From NCBI GenBank assembly GCA_037952775.1, contig JBANAY010000003.1, positions 22,382,001-22,446,000 on the forward strand: 64,000 nucleotides of DNA, given 5' to 3'. How positions within the stretch are numbered: the first letter of the stretch is position 1; every line of letters starts with the position of its first letter. The notes beneath the pieces are model-generated. The model was not told where the DNA came from and made no database searches. It worked only from the letters and a program-made list of their open reading frames with translations. This DNA is from Clonostachys chloroleuca. Its lineage: Eukaryota > Ascomycota > Sordariomycetes > Hypocreales > Bionectriaceae. The translations under genes were made by a program, and so were the position numbers. Positions 24,254 to 34,821 of the stretch are shown one piece after another.

Positions 24254-25941
24254 TAATATAATATACTAGTATATAGATTAAATTAATATATAGATTACTT
24301 TTTCTAATCTTTTTATTATTAAAATATATAATTTTTATTCTAAAACTTTATATTTTCTAGAAATATTTTTTATATTACTATTATATATTAATATAGTTAG
24401 AAAAAATATCTTTCTAAAAATAGCTTATATATTCTAAACTATAAAGCTTAATAAGTATAAAAATAATATTATTTCTTTTTTTTCTTTTTCTACTTTAATC
24501 TTTTCTATCTCTTTTTAAAAAACTACTATAACTAAGATATTATATTTCTAGATAGATCTTAACTAGATCTAGCTAATTAGCTAGTTTTAAAATATCTTAA
24601 CTAGATCTAATTAAGATATAGTTTAGCTAATCTTAGAAGTATATTTCTACTATTTTTAATAAAATCTAATTAAAATACCCTCTAGTCTCTATCTTTTAAT
24701 CTAATTACTTATAGTAACTTTAGAATTAAAGCTAAATAACTTTTCTATTATTTTATAAATCTATATATTATAGTTTATCTTACTATATATATTATATTAT
24801 TAAATATCTTATTTTTAATAAGATCTCTAACTATAATCTATATAATTTTCTATTTATATCTATTATTTAATATTCCTTTTAATTATAAAGTTCTATAATT
24901 TCTATATATTAAAAGAACTTTCTTTATAATATAAATAATCTAGATCTTTATTAAATACTTAATTTACTAGCTATATATCTTTTTTAATAAATTAAAATAA
25001 TTAATATCTAGTAATTAGAATAGATAAGAAGAGTAAGAAAATATATAGAAAATAATAATTTTTTTTATAGTATTTCTTAAACTCTATTAAGTAGTAACTC
25101 TTATAGCTATTTAATATAAAAAGATAATATTTATTTTTAGTTTTAATTTAAATATTTTTATTAAAATATTTAATTTAATTTATAATAATTATATTTAAGA
25201 TCTAGTTATTTTTACTAATAGAAATTCTCTAGTTAGATAGTAAGTTAGAATCTTAGATTTAGAATAAAAAATAATATTAGTTTTTTATTATTAAAAATAG
25301 TAGAATTATCTAACTAGCTATATTAATTATCTAAATTAAAGAAATTTATTTCTAATTATTAGATTATACTAATTTAGATTTTATTACTTAATTAAAATAT
25401 ATAATTATAATATAAATACTTAGATAATCTAAAGATCTTTATATAAAGCTCTCTAATAATTATATTTATAAAATAGGATTATTTTAAGTAGTAATTAGTA
25501 TTTAATAAAGTAAGAGATCTAATTAATACTAATATATTCTATATTATAATTATATAGTAGGAAATTAACTATATTTTCTATTTTAAGAAAGTATAATAAA
25601 AATATTTAAAAATCTAAATTAAAAACTCTCTTAAAAATAATTTATTTCTCTAGATTAGTAAGATTCTAATTACTAGATTAATAATCTATTTAAGAAGTTT
25701 AGCTATATTTCTATTATTATAATATTATATAACTAATATTATAGATTAATATAGTTTTTCAGAGATTTAATTTTAGTATTCTTACTAGAGCTTAAAGGAT
25801 AAGAGTAATTTATCTCTTTTTCTTAGTTTACTATATAAATATTAGTTAAATAATTAAAGTCTAAAGTAAAAGGGTTAAAAATTTAGAGAAAGTAATCTAT
25901 ATACTAATTTAATCTGTATACTAGTAGATTATATTATATAT
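24254..25941 (-). mobile_element. Fot1/pogo-type transposon, RIP-inactivated and internally deleted
   Basis: Both terminal inverted repeats are visible (24254-24304 and 25889-25941) and the sequence aligns along its length with the 9080-11300 copy. About 440 bp corresponding to 9.75-10.18 kb of that copy are missing, joined near 24920. The transposase frame on the minus strand is destroyed by stops. Confidence 0.65.
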
Positions 25942-26789
25942 AAATAAATATTAGATTAATATTAAATCTATATTATTTCTAATAAAAAATATCCTATAGC
26001 TATAAATATATACTATACTTATAGAGATAAATTAATTAATAATCTTAAATAACTATATTTTCTTATTTCTAAATATATATAATTTTAAATATAATTAAAA
26101 TAAACTCTAAAATATTTTAATTTAATTTAAATAATATTTTAATTTAAATATAATTAAAAAAAAATTTAAATAATTAATTTTAAGAGCTATTTCTAAAATA
26201 TAGTTTTTCTTCTAATTAGTCTCTATTCTCTATAAGTACTTATAGTAGTACTAGATATGCTATATAATAAAGTAATAAACTAAGCAGATATAGCTGTTTA
26301 ATTTATATTATTAAAAGCAGCTTTATTATAATAAATAGATTTTTAATTAATTAGAAAGATATATTATAAATATAGTTAGTAAATAGCTATCTTATATTAT
26401 TTTTAATAATAGCTATTATCTCTTAAAGAGCTTTATTAAAAGTATTAGCTAGGCTTTAAGAGATTAGAATATTTAAATTAGATATAGATATTATAATTAT
26501 TCTTATTTAAAAGGTAATTATAATTAATAATTAATAATAAGATATTTAGTAATTAATTAATTAAGTAATTAATAATATAATTAATTAATTAATTATAATA
26601 AGCTTTAAATTAGAAAGAAAATATAATTATTATTATTATTAAATAATAAGCTTCCCCCTTAGAAGCTATAGCGATAGCTAGATTATTTATATATCTAGCA
26701 ATATAAATACCTTCTATTGCTAGAGTTTTTATAAGATTAATACCTATATCTGGGCTAAAAGTATAATATTTTAACTTTATCTTATATAG

Positions 26790-26890
26790 CTTAATAATAA
26801 TCTAATTATACTATTTAGAATAATACTCTAATTAGTTTAACCCTGATCTACTCTAGACTCTATCTAGTATAAGTTATTTAATTATTATAA
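26790..26890 (-). repeat. AT-rich dispersed repeat, copy 7 (partial)
   Basis: Contains AATCTAATTATACTATT, AATAATACTCTAATTAG and TATAAGTTATTTAATTATTA in the copy 1 orientation. Only one end of the unit is present. Confidence 0.5.
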
Positions 26891-27153
26891 TAATAAAGCT
26901 ATTATCTCTCTCTCTAGAATAATTATTAATTAAATAAAGATCTAATTACTTCCTAGCTACTCTATAGCCTGGAAGAGTATTATTTATTATAATCAAAATA
27001 TAAAAGTTTTATATTTAAGAGAAAAAGAGATATATTATATATATTAACTCTTTCTCCCTATTAAAGAGAGGTTCTCTATAAAGATCTATATTATTATTCA
27101 TTTAAAGCTAGTATAGTTAGATAACCCTTCCTTCTTAAGTAATAAGGTGTATT

Positions 27154-27337
27154 TGTCATGCTACGAACAGGGGCTGTACGGAGCCCCTTATAAAAGGGTC
27201 GGAAACAACCAACAGATAGAAGAGAATTCAAGCCTTTAGAATCATACTACCTCATACACAAGTCAAGGTATCGTGAACCTAGGTTTCAACTACAACCCGT
27301 CAGAACCCGGCTACCCTGTAGCCAAGTACGAATAACA
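27154..27337 (+). repeat. Possible solo LTR of a different retroelement
   Basis: A 184 bp stretch starting TGTCAT and ending AATAACA, with short inverted ends and a CTTATAAAAGG TATA-like box near 27190, sits exactly at the edge of the RIP block. The flanks GTATT and CATCT do not match, so no target duplication supports it. It could equally be ordinary DNA with a promoter-like motif. Confidence 0.35.
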
Positions 27338-27720
27338 CATCTACAGCGCCAAGCTGGTTGCGGCCAGTTTTGAGCGTAACAGGATTTTTATATAATAAGC
27401 CTCGAACTCTATAATACCTTAGTTTAACAATAGTGGTGGTGCCTTTGCTCTCTGAGCGGCATCCCTATGCCGAACACCAGCCGAAGCGGCCAAACTACTT
27501 GCCGGCTCACGTGCCGATTTCGGAAGGGGGGTGGAATGTGCACCGCACTCTCGGAGGTTGAATGCCTATCCAACGGTGATAAGATTATTCCTTATAGTGC
27601 GCATCTCCTTCCCTTGGTGGCTAGTTGGGAACCTGAAATATCACCATCAGGAGTTTTAACTACTCAGTTTTGCCAGAGGTTCCGGTCCAACTTACCAGCA
27701 ACTATTCAGATAACAGCACT
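27338..27720. other. Upstream region of the DUF1445 gene
   Basis: Ordinary composition. Presumed promoter and 5' UTR of the next gene. The overlapping ORF 27467-27724 has no recognisable content. Confidence 0.4.
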
Positions 27721-28532
27721 ATGAGTATGAGCCGACATGATGCTTCAACGGGCGAGCAGTCCCGCATGCTCAGCCGCGAGAACAAAGTCACAATCACCAG
27801 TGGGCTCTCGCCCTCATACCTGCAGGCAAACCTCATCATCCTGCCGTCCCGGTATGCCAGTGACTTCCGCCGCTTCTGTCAGCGCAATCCCGTCCCCAGC
27901 CCTTTACTCGCCGAGTCCTCACAACGGGGCTCTCCCGTTGGTTGGAAATCTTATATTCAGGGGATACCGGACTCAGCTGTCGCAGCTAACTGCGACATCC
28001 GCACCGACGTGCCCCGTTACGTGGTTTACCGCGACGGAGTTCCTATACATGAGAGCCAGGACCTACTGGAGGAGTGGACTGATGATCACATCGCTTTCTT
28101 GCTAGGCTGCTCGATGAGCTTTGAGAGTGCTTTGACCAGGGCGGGTCTTGAACCTCGACACACTACCCTGGACATCAATAACCCAATGTACATTACGAAC
28201 ATCCCGACGAACCCGGCTGGCGTCTTTACTGGTGGCACATACATTGTGTCGATGAGGCCGTATCGCCGAAGTGAACTTGATCGAGTAAGGGAGACTACGA
28301 GACCATACGTTCTGACCCATGGAGAACCGATCGCATGGGGTTGGGATGGGATGGCCAGGCTCGGCATCACGGACATTGACCAGCCAAACTGGGGCGACCC
28401 TCCCCGAGCTCGCTGGGGGGCAAGTTCGGCGAAGCCCAGGGCTTGACAGGCGAGGACGACGACATACCCGTCTTCTGGGGATGCGGAGTCACGCCTCAAC
28501 AAGCAGTGATCACCGCTAGGTGCCCGGGATAA
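27721..28532 (+). CDS. DUF1445 / D-glutamate cyclase-family protein (putative hydro-lyase), one frameshift
   Basis: Family landmarks in order: SPSYLQANLIILP, DFRRFCQRNP with PSPLLAES, DIRTDVPRYVVYRDG, WTDDHIAFLLGCSMSFE, PMYITNIPTNPAG, GTYIVSMRPYR, PYVLTHGEPIAWGWDG and DIDQPNWGDPP. The expected ending VPVFWGCGVTPQ is present as IPVFWGCGVTPQQAV, but one frame over. A run of six Gs near 28415 is short by one base, so the first frame stops at 28446 while the true end is at 28532. Start: the in-frame ATG at 27721 gives the family's normal N-terminus; 27670 would add unrelated residues. The family is named for D-glutamate cyclase activity (D-glutamate to 5-oxo-D-proline) and includes Bacillus subtilis YcsI, encoded with the 5-oxoprolinase genes pxpABC. 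Here a 5-oxoprolinase follows 7 kb downstream. The reaction of this protein is inferred. Confidence 0.8.
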
Positions 28533-29221
28533 TCCTAGCACATGCACCGGGCCATATGTTAGTACTAGATGTAAAGGAAGATGATGTACTTGAAAAGGAT
28601 TGAGATTTCTTGTCTATTGATTGAAGAAAGTCGGTTCTATGTTGAAGGTTTTGTCTATCTAAGAGTCTCGTAGAACTACCTTATATAAGTCGTTTTAACT
28701 GAGTATTAACCAGTATATTTTTTTATTGCCTCCTGCAGGTTTATTATGTGGTATAGGAATGGCGTAAGTTTGAGTGATTATTATTCCAGTTTATTATCTA
28801 CTTGATCCCCCCTCGCCCGCGGCAGAATTGGCGAGGACTTCTCTAATAACTAGCTATAAGTATTAATGCTAATCAACTACGAAGAAAACCCCTCTTCGGT
28901 CCTTATAGATTCGAATCTGCATGCCGACTAGGAAGTCATCGAATACATACTTGCGTGGGAGCCGGACTGCTCGCTCCGCCAGGCGGAATAAAAGCCATCG
29001 GTAACAACTTGCCGAAACGCACTAAGGTACAGTCGCGGGCCGTGGATAGTAATTAAACATAACTAAGTAATAAGTATTTAACACATCAGAAAGTCGCATT
29101 GTGAAGGTCATCATAACATGAAGCAAAGCATCGGAGCAGGACACTTTCAAGTCGCTGTTTATTCGCACGGACAGAAATCTTACGAGGCAACCATACGATT
29201 CAGCCAGCCAGTCAACCGGCC
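28533..29221. other. Intergenic region
   Basis: 690 bp of ordinary composition between two plus-strand genes. No ORF with family resemblance and no RNA gene were found. Confidence 0.45.
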
Positions 29222-30162
29222 ATGGACTGCTCCAAGGTTCTTCAAGCGTCTGGCGTGGACTTGAGAGTGAACTGGGACACATTTTGGAAGATCTTTAGAC
29301 ATGGCTCCGTAAAGGCTAATGGCATCTACCTCCACTATGTCGAGGGCGGAAACGGACCTGTGATCCTGCTAATCCCTTGCTGCTGGCCGCAGAACTGGTA
29401 CTCGTGGCGCTACATCATGCCGGGACTCGTTGATGCAGGTCACCGCGTGGTTGTTGTGGACCCGCGAGGCGTAGGCGACTCGGAGCACCCGGCCAGAGGC
29501 TACGATCTCAAGACACTGGCAACGGATCTTCACTGTTTGGTGGAGGCCCTGGGACTCCTCGCGAAAGGCCCAATCGACGTTGCGGGCCATGGCATTGGGA
29601 CGTGGCTTGGCTATGCGTATGCTGCCGACTGGCCGCAAGACGTGAGACGGCTCACCGTTATGAATGCTTCTGTCCCCGGAGTCTCGGCTTCCCGAACGGA
29701 CCTGGATCCCCTAGAGGTGAACCTCCAGGGCTGGCACTTTGGCTTTAACCGGCTCGACGATCTGCCGGAGCTGCTCCTCAGTGGCCGGGAAAGGCAATTC
29801 ATAACATGGCTTTTCCGGGCCAAGGCCATGAGGCCTTGGACGATCCTGCCTGAGGACGTCGACGAGTACGCCCGGCAGTTCTCCGCGCCGGGAACCATCC
29901 GCGCCCTTAGCGACTATTACAGGACCATATTCAGCCCGGAAGGCGTCGTTGCCAACCGAGCGCGGGCCCAGAAGCAGCTCAGCATCCCGATCCTGGCTCT
30001 CGGGGCGGAGCGCGGCTACGGGGGGCTCTGGTAGAGGCAATGCGGCAGGTCGCGAGCAATGTTAGCGGCGGCGAAATCTCTGGGATCGGCCATTACATGC
30101 TCGAGGAAGGGCCGAAGCAAGTAGGCGACGAAATGATACGATTTTTCGACCTCAGCTCATAA
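29222..30162 (+). CDS. Alpha/beta hydrolase, epoxide-hydrolase-like, nucleophile position altered, one frameshift
   Basis: Alpha/beta hydrolase fold of about 313 residues once read across a frameshift. Landmarks: lid/oxyanion segment IPCCWPQNWYSWR, VVVVDPRGVGDSEHP, then VAGHGIGTWLGYAYA, where epoxide hydrolases and dehalogenases have GHDxG. The nucleophile Asp is Gly here (GGC, one transition from GAC). The catalytic His region IGHYMLEEGP lies after the frameshift at the six-G run near 30020; the first frame ends at 30034, the true stop is 30160-30162. A paralogue lies directly downstream (30937-31820) and shares FNRL..LPE...GRER...WLF. Without the Asp, ordinary hydrolase chemistry is doubtful; it may be inactive or have another role. 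It is probably cytosolic (no signal peptide). Confidence 0.75.
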
Positions 30163-30936
30163 GGCAACCAGCGCCTGACAGTAACAACCACATCGGGGTA
30201 CGGCCAAGCACCTGGGGAATGCATATCATTGACGGATAGCGCTGGTGACTATTGCGGGAAAGGAACATAGAGTATTAATGAATTCCCCTGTTGATAATCA
30301 TCTTCTCACGTTGTAATCCTGTCTTGAGCCAAAAACTATTGCTATGGTTGGTGGTATCTGCTGACTTCAAGCATACATGATCATAACACTGTTTCAATGA
30401 ATGCCCCATAGACGATGCATGTGAATGTAGAGATCCATATTCGGTATATGCAGGTAGACTGATTCCTTCGATGTCAAACTCAAATCTGTATAAGCTGAAT
30501 TCAAGCTAGTCGTTAGTGCAGCAGAGGGGGGAGGGATTGCGCAGGTGATGCGGTGCACTTGTCGGTCGGAGGTTGGTCTGTGAACCGGAAACAAGATGCC
30601 GCGGTTTCGGCAGCAGAAGCCGATAGCCTTCTTTCTGGTCTCCACGCCTGGTGCAATATTAGCAGAGCCATAAGTCTTATGTAAAGGTTCAAGAAACATG
30701 CAAAAGATTGTATTTTATGTATGTCACTTATCAAGCTTCTGGCAAGGGTAGTCTATTGAAACACTCAAAAGTCACTGTCCATTGCAAGGTACGAGAGACA
30801 TTCAATCCAACCTTTGAACTTGCTTGCGTTCGCGGCCTCGCAGCTGTTCTTGTTAGCGGGAGAACGCACCTTGAATCAAGTCGACAAAGGATCGGGCGAT
30901 TAATCATCCCTCTCCCCATCAACTGACCAACCCACC
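30163..30936. other. Intergenic region between the two hydrolase genes
   Basis: 770 bp, ordinary composition, presumed terminator of one and promoter of the other. Antisense ORFs such as 30394-30699 show no family features. Confidence 0.45.
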
Positions 30937-31820
30937 ATGGCTCATGTCAGCCACACCACCAAGACCCTGGGCAGCGGCGTACGCGCTTTAGTCGCAGGCA
31001 AAGGACCTGTCATTATTTGCGTTGCCGGCTGGCCGCAGACCGCTGAATCATTCCTTGATATACTCCCGGCTCTGTCGGAGAACCACCGGGTCCTTGTCCT
31101 TGATCCCCCCGGCCTGGGCGACTCGGCCCCGAGCTCGGGGGGTATAAGACGCAGGCTATCAGCAGGATACTCCTCGATGCCATCAGGGACGAAATCGGCC
31201 ATAGTACAAGCTACCATCTCGTCGGTCACGATGTCGGAGCCTGGATCGCATTTAGCTGGGCTACCCTGGACCGCGAGCAGCTTCGCTCAGTGACCCTGAT
31301 GGACGCCACCATCCTCGGATTCGTCCCCAATGCGACTTTCCCGCTCCCGTACGAGGCCAACATCAAGTCTTTCCAGTTCGCGTTCAACAGACTTCCTCAT
31401 CTGCCCGAGATTCTCACGGCCGGCCGCGAGAGGGAACTTCTTGATTGGCTATTTGACCAGAAATCGGTTCACCCAGAGCGCATCACGCGGGCCAGGCGTG
31501 ATATTTACGTCAACGCATACAGCAGACCGGGGGCCATGACCCAGGGATTCGCGTACTATCGCGACTTCATCGCCGGCGCCGAGGAGAATCAACGAGCCAT
31601 GGCGGAAAAGCTACTGGACATCCCCGTCATGACTGTCGGCGGAGACCACGCGGCCGGTGACGCAATGAAGCCCGTGGCCGCTAATATCACAAAGCAGACG
31701 TCTCTGTCAAGATCCGTCAGTCTTGAACAGTGCGGCCACTATGTGATGGAGGAGCAACCCGAAGCCTGTGCTAATGCGATCCTAAACTTTATTCGCGACA
31801 CTGAGACTATGGGGTCGTGA
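30937..31820 (+). CDS. Alpha/beta hydrolase, epoxide-hydrolase/haloacid-dehalogenase-like, one frameshift
   Basis: About 294 residues when read across a frameshift at the six-G run near 31136-31142. Landmarks: ICVAGWPQTAESF (oxyanion), VLVLDPPGLGDSAP, then in the next frame YHLVGHDVGAWIAFSWA with the nucleophile Asp in GHDVG. FNRLPHLPEILTAGRERE (cap) and CGHYVMEEQPE with the catalytic His follow. Both the Asp nucleophile and the His are present, unlike its upstream paralogue. The family hydrolyses epoxides, C-halogen bonds or related esters; the substrate is unknown. The tandem position suggests duplication. Placement beside the oxoprolinase and RidA genes suggests a step in the same catabolic route, which is inference. 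Confidence 0.78.
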
Positions 31821-32661
31821 AGAGGAACAGAAAAGGAAACGGATGGGAGGCTTGGGCTCGTATCTATTTTCTTTCAAAGCACTTTCGAGAGGTCTGCATT
31901 CAGCAGTCTGTGTAGTTGGTGTCTGCGAGTCAGGGAGGATTATATGGCAAGCAACATTAAGGCCAATCACAGCGGGTGGTTGCTCTTTCGATGAAGAAGA
32001 GCGAGCAACTCGCTGTGTAGCGGTCATAACAATCGCCGTAATCTCTAGCTGCTTTGGCTGAAGCCAGCTGCAGAGACTGCTTACACACACAACTGGGCGG
32101 AAGAGGAGGATGGAAGGAAGGGAGATAGATAGCTAGGCCAGTCAAATACAAGCCCACTTGTCTCTCTCAAACACACACTCACGCCCTCACACCCCCACCT
32201 ACAAGAATGCAGGATATGATTCCGAAAGTATATACTTGGCATCGTAGTACTAATGTGATAATCCATATGTTTTAATTGAGATCGGCCGTCCCGCATCCAT
32301 TAGCCCTCGGCCAAGTCATATCGGGATCCGACCCCGATCAAAAGCCAAGGCACCATATTCCGCGTCGGCATCAGGTTCCCGCAACAACTGAACTTCAATC
32401 GTAGGCGTATTTGTGTCTGGCAGAAGACCGCGGGATATATGGGGCATGTGAGCAAGAGCCTCGGAAACATTATCGGCATGTTATCGTTCCTGTCGGATCT
32501 GGCGTCACTGAGGCATGGTTTGACACATAAGTCTGGCCCAACCTCTGCCTTTTTCTCTCTCTTTTTATCGCGGAATGCACCAATGCCTAGAGTCGTGGCT
32601 TAGTCCTTTTCGCTCTCGAATAAGAAAACCCGATCTTTGGTATCAGAAAGTCATTTCCGAC
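31821..32661. other. Intergenic region upstream of the RidA gene
   Basis: 840 bp without a supported gene. Antisense ORFs (for example 31782-32090) lack features. A CT-rich stretch just before 32570 (TTTTTCTCTCTCTTTTTA) is typical of fungal promoters. Confidence 0.45.
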
Positions 32662-33216
32662 ATGTCTAAGGTAGTCAAGGCCGTTTTCACAAAGAACGCT
32701 CCCTCTCCCCGGGCGGGGATTTATAACCAGGCCATCATCGCCAATGGATTCATTTATACCTCCGGCTTCACACCAGTGGACCCAAAGGTTGGCAAATTAG
32801 TCGAAGGAACTGTTGCAGACAGAGCCGTACGCCGACCCCCAAGTTACTACCTACCTAACCTGGAATTTTGGAAAAAAGAATGCTGATGGTAGACTGAGAA
32901 AAGCTTCAATGCCTGAGGAACATTGGCGCAGTTCTCGATGCTTCCGGGTCAAGCATCAACCACGCAGTCAAGGTGACCGTCTATCTGACCAGCATGAACG
33001 ATTTTGATATCGTCAACAAGGTATACTCTGAGTTCTGGGGAGAGGTGAAGCCTGCAAGAGCGTGAGTCAACCTCCTTATAGTCTATATAACTACAGGGCC
33101 AAAATGCTTTCTCTCAGGGCCTGTGTAGCTAATGTTTTCGCAGCTGTGTCGCAGTCAAGGAGCTACCTAGAGGGACCGATGTTGAGATGGATTGTGTGGC
33201 CATGGTATCTGATTAA
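32662..33216 (+). CDS. RidA / YjgF-YER057c family enamine/imine deaminase
   Basis: Three exons (32662-32826, 32904-33061, 33144-33216) give 131 residues, the normal family length. Introns are 77 and 82 bp with GT-AG ends. Landmarks: APSPRAGIYNQAIIANGFIYTSG near the N-terminus, CLRNIGAVLDASGS, VKVTVYLTSMNDF, VYSEFW, and the C-terminal PARACVAVKELPRGTDVEMDCVA with the conserved Arg that binds the substrate carboxylate. RidA proteins hydrolyse reactive 2-aminoacrylate-type intermediates released by PLP dehydratases. The next gene is exactly such a dehydratase, so the pairing makes biochemical sense. The ATG at 32662 is preferred over an upstream one because the protein then starts at the family's usual point. 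Confidence 0.85.
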
Positions 33217-33681
33217 AGCTTGACTCATAAGCTTAGTTTGAGGCGTCAAGTGTTCAGAAAAGAGGAATTGAAAGATATATTCACCTTCGAAATATGAATA
33301 TTACACATGGCAGTAACCTAGTAGTGATGCGTTCGTGGCTATCGTCCGAGTTTATAGTTAGTCATACAGCCCGCTGCCTATACTGAGTCGTTCCTACTTC
33401 CCTGGCACGGAATGCCAACTTTTTATAGAGTATTCCTCCTTATTATGTTCCATAGATGTTTAGTTACCTACTTTATCAATCCATCAGCCTGCATCAGATA
33501 GACCACGCTCAGCATAGGCAGTAAGCTTATATCTTGCCTAGTTGCATTAGGTACATGCATTTGCTATTTATTTCTGTACCCTTGATACTTGACTTGCAAT
33601 TTTATTCTGGGGATATAAGAGAGTATACTTCATAGCCCATATCAGGTCTTTTACTACTCCATGCTTATGTATCCTCATCCT
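33217..33681. other. Convergent 3' intergenic region
   Basis: 465 bp between the 3' ends of the RidA gene (+) and the dehydratase gene (-). It probably holds both terminators. Nothing else is recognised. Confidence 0.45.
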
Positions 33682-34821
33682 TCATGACTCCTCGCGGACA
33701 AGATCACCAATGGCATCAAGGTTAATGTTCCCTCCGCTGAACACAACGGCCAAGTTGAATACACCACCACTGGCCTCTCTCTCCACCATCGTCCGAAAAT
33801 CTTCGTTGAAGAGGGCAACCGCTAGAGGCACAGTCGAGCTAGGTTCTACAACGACCTTCAGCCGCTCGAGGACAATCCGCAGAGCCTTCTTGATCTGCTC
33901 GTCCGTGACCGCGTAAACTCCGGCGACTTTGGTCCGATCGCTGATGACTGACCATGGGATCTCGCCCACCGACGTGCGAAGACCGTCCGCAATGGTGAGA
34001 GACCTGACGCGGTCGATCCTCTTGCCTGCCGCCAGCCCACGACGGCAATCGTCCGCTCCTTGATAGCTGGGCTCAGCCCCGAAAACTTTGATGCCAGTGC
34101 CGATACAACTGGTCGCTACGCCGCTCAACAAGCCACCACCTCCACAGGGCAAGATGACCGCGTGTAGTCTGCCAGCCTCAGGGGTCTGGTCCAGGATGCT
34201 CCTGGCCTGCTCCTGCAGCTCTAGTCCCAGCGTTCCCTGCCCGAGGAGGACATCGGGATGGTTGAACGGAGGCACGAATCTGGCGCCCGTCTTCTCAACA
34301 ATATCGGACACGGCTGCCTCTCTCTCCTGCAGCGTGTAGCCACTAAACACCAGCTCCGCCCCGTAAGCCTCTGCGGCAGCGATCTTGTTGGGCATCGACA
34401 CTAGCGGCATGACAATCCGAGCCTTGATCCCCAGGTCCCTTGCGGCTAGTGCTACAGCCTGCGCATGGTTGCCGGAGGAATGAGTCACCACGCCGCGTTC
34501 TTTCCAGTCATTTGAGGCTTCGGCGTCCTTCAGTGTTTCTTGTTGATACCGGAGCAGCGAGTTGAAGCCGCCCCTGGCCTTGAACGCGCCGATCCTCTGC
34601 AAGTTTTCACATTTAAAGAAGAAATGGATTCGCGGGTTCGCAGGAGGGAGCCCTTCCCACTGGGTACCCTTTAGTGCTTCCTCTGACTGAGGTACGCTCG
34701 CGATCGAGTCGATGGACTGAGCAGTGAGGAGCGGCGTGACATGGACGTGAGCCACGATTCGCGCTCTTGCCTCGATGACGGACTCTCTGCTCAGGGGTGG
34801 ACAAGTGCTCAGGTCCGCCAT
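33682..34821 (-). CDS. Serine/threonine dehydratase or serine racemase-like PLP enzyme
   Basis: Single exon, 379 residues, fold-type II PLP enzyme. Landmarks: FFFKCENLQRIGAFKARGG with the cofactor Lys at about 81, SSGNHAQ (115-121), the phosphate-binding PCGGGG (225-230), and GAEPSYQGADD, where Glu, Ala and Asp match the metal site of serine racemase-type enzymes. VFSGGN lies near the C-terminus. It lacks the C-terminal ACT regulatory domain of biosynthetic threonine deaminase, so it is a catabolic dehydratase or racemase type. There is a family-atypical insertion of about 20 residues (SVPQSEEALKG...PPANP) before the FFFK strand. It is transcribed divergently from the oxoprolinase gene, and RidA lies on its other side. 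Likely reaction: deamination of L- or D-hydroxy amino acids to 2-oxo acids; substrate not determinable. Confidence 0.85.
   Translation of the reverse strand: MADLSTCPPLSRESVIEARARIVAHVHVTPLLTAQSIDSIASVPQSEEALKGTQWEGLPPANPRIHFFFKCENLQRIGAFKARGGFNSLLRYQQETLKDAEASNDWKERGVVTHSSGNHAQAVALAARDLGIKARIVMPLVSMPNKIAAAEAYGAELVFSGYTLQEREAAVSDIVEKTGARFVPPFNHPDVLLGQGTLGLELQEQARSILDQTPEAGRLHAVILPCGGGGLLSGVATSCIGTGIKVFGAEPSYQGADDCRRGLAAGKRIDRVRSLTIADGLRTSVGEIPWSVISDRTKVAGVYAVTDEQIKKALRIVLERLKVVVEPSSTVPLAVALFNEDFRTMVEREASGGVFNLAVVFSGGNINLDAIGDLVREES

Larger units (their letters stand above)
21715..27140. repeat. RIP-degraded transposon block 3
   Basis: Continuation of block 2 beyond the inserted LTR element. 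It holds the gag side of the minus-strand chromovirus, an extended dispersed repeat, an internally deleted Fot1/pogo copy and further AT-rich debris (25942-26790) in which I recognise nothing. Base composition becomes normal near 27140. Confidence 0.8.

Noticed and set aside
1..27140. Giant Starship-type element
   Set aside because: I looked for a tyrosine-recombinase captain gene or characteristic cargo near the block edges and saw none.
28885..28935. tRNA-like T-arm (AGATTCGAATCT)
   Set aside because: No matching acceptor, D or anticodon arms could be placed around it.
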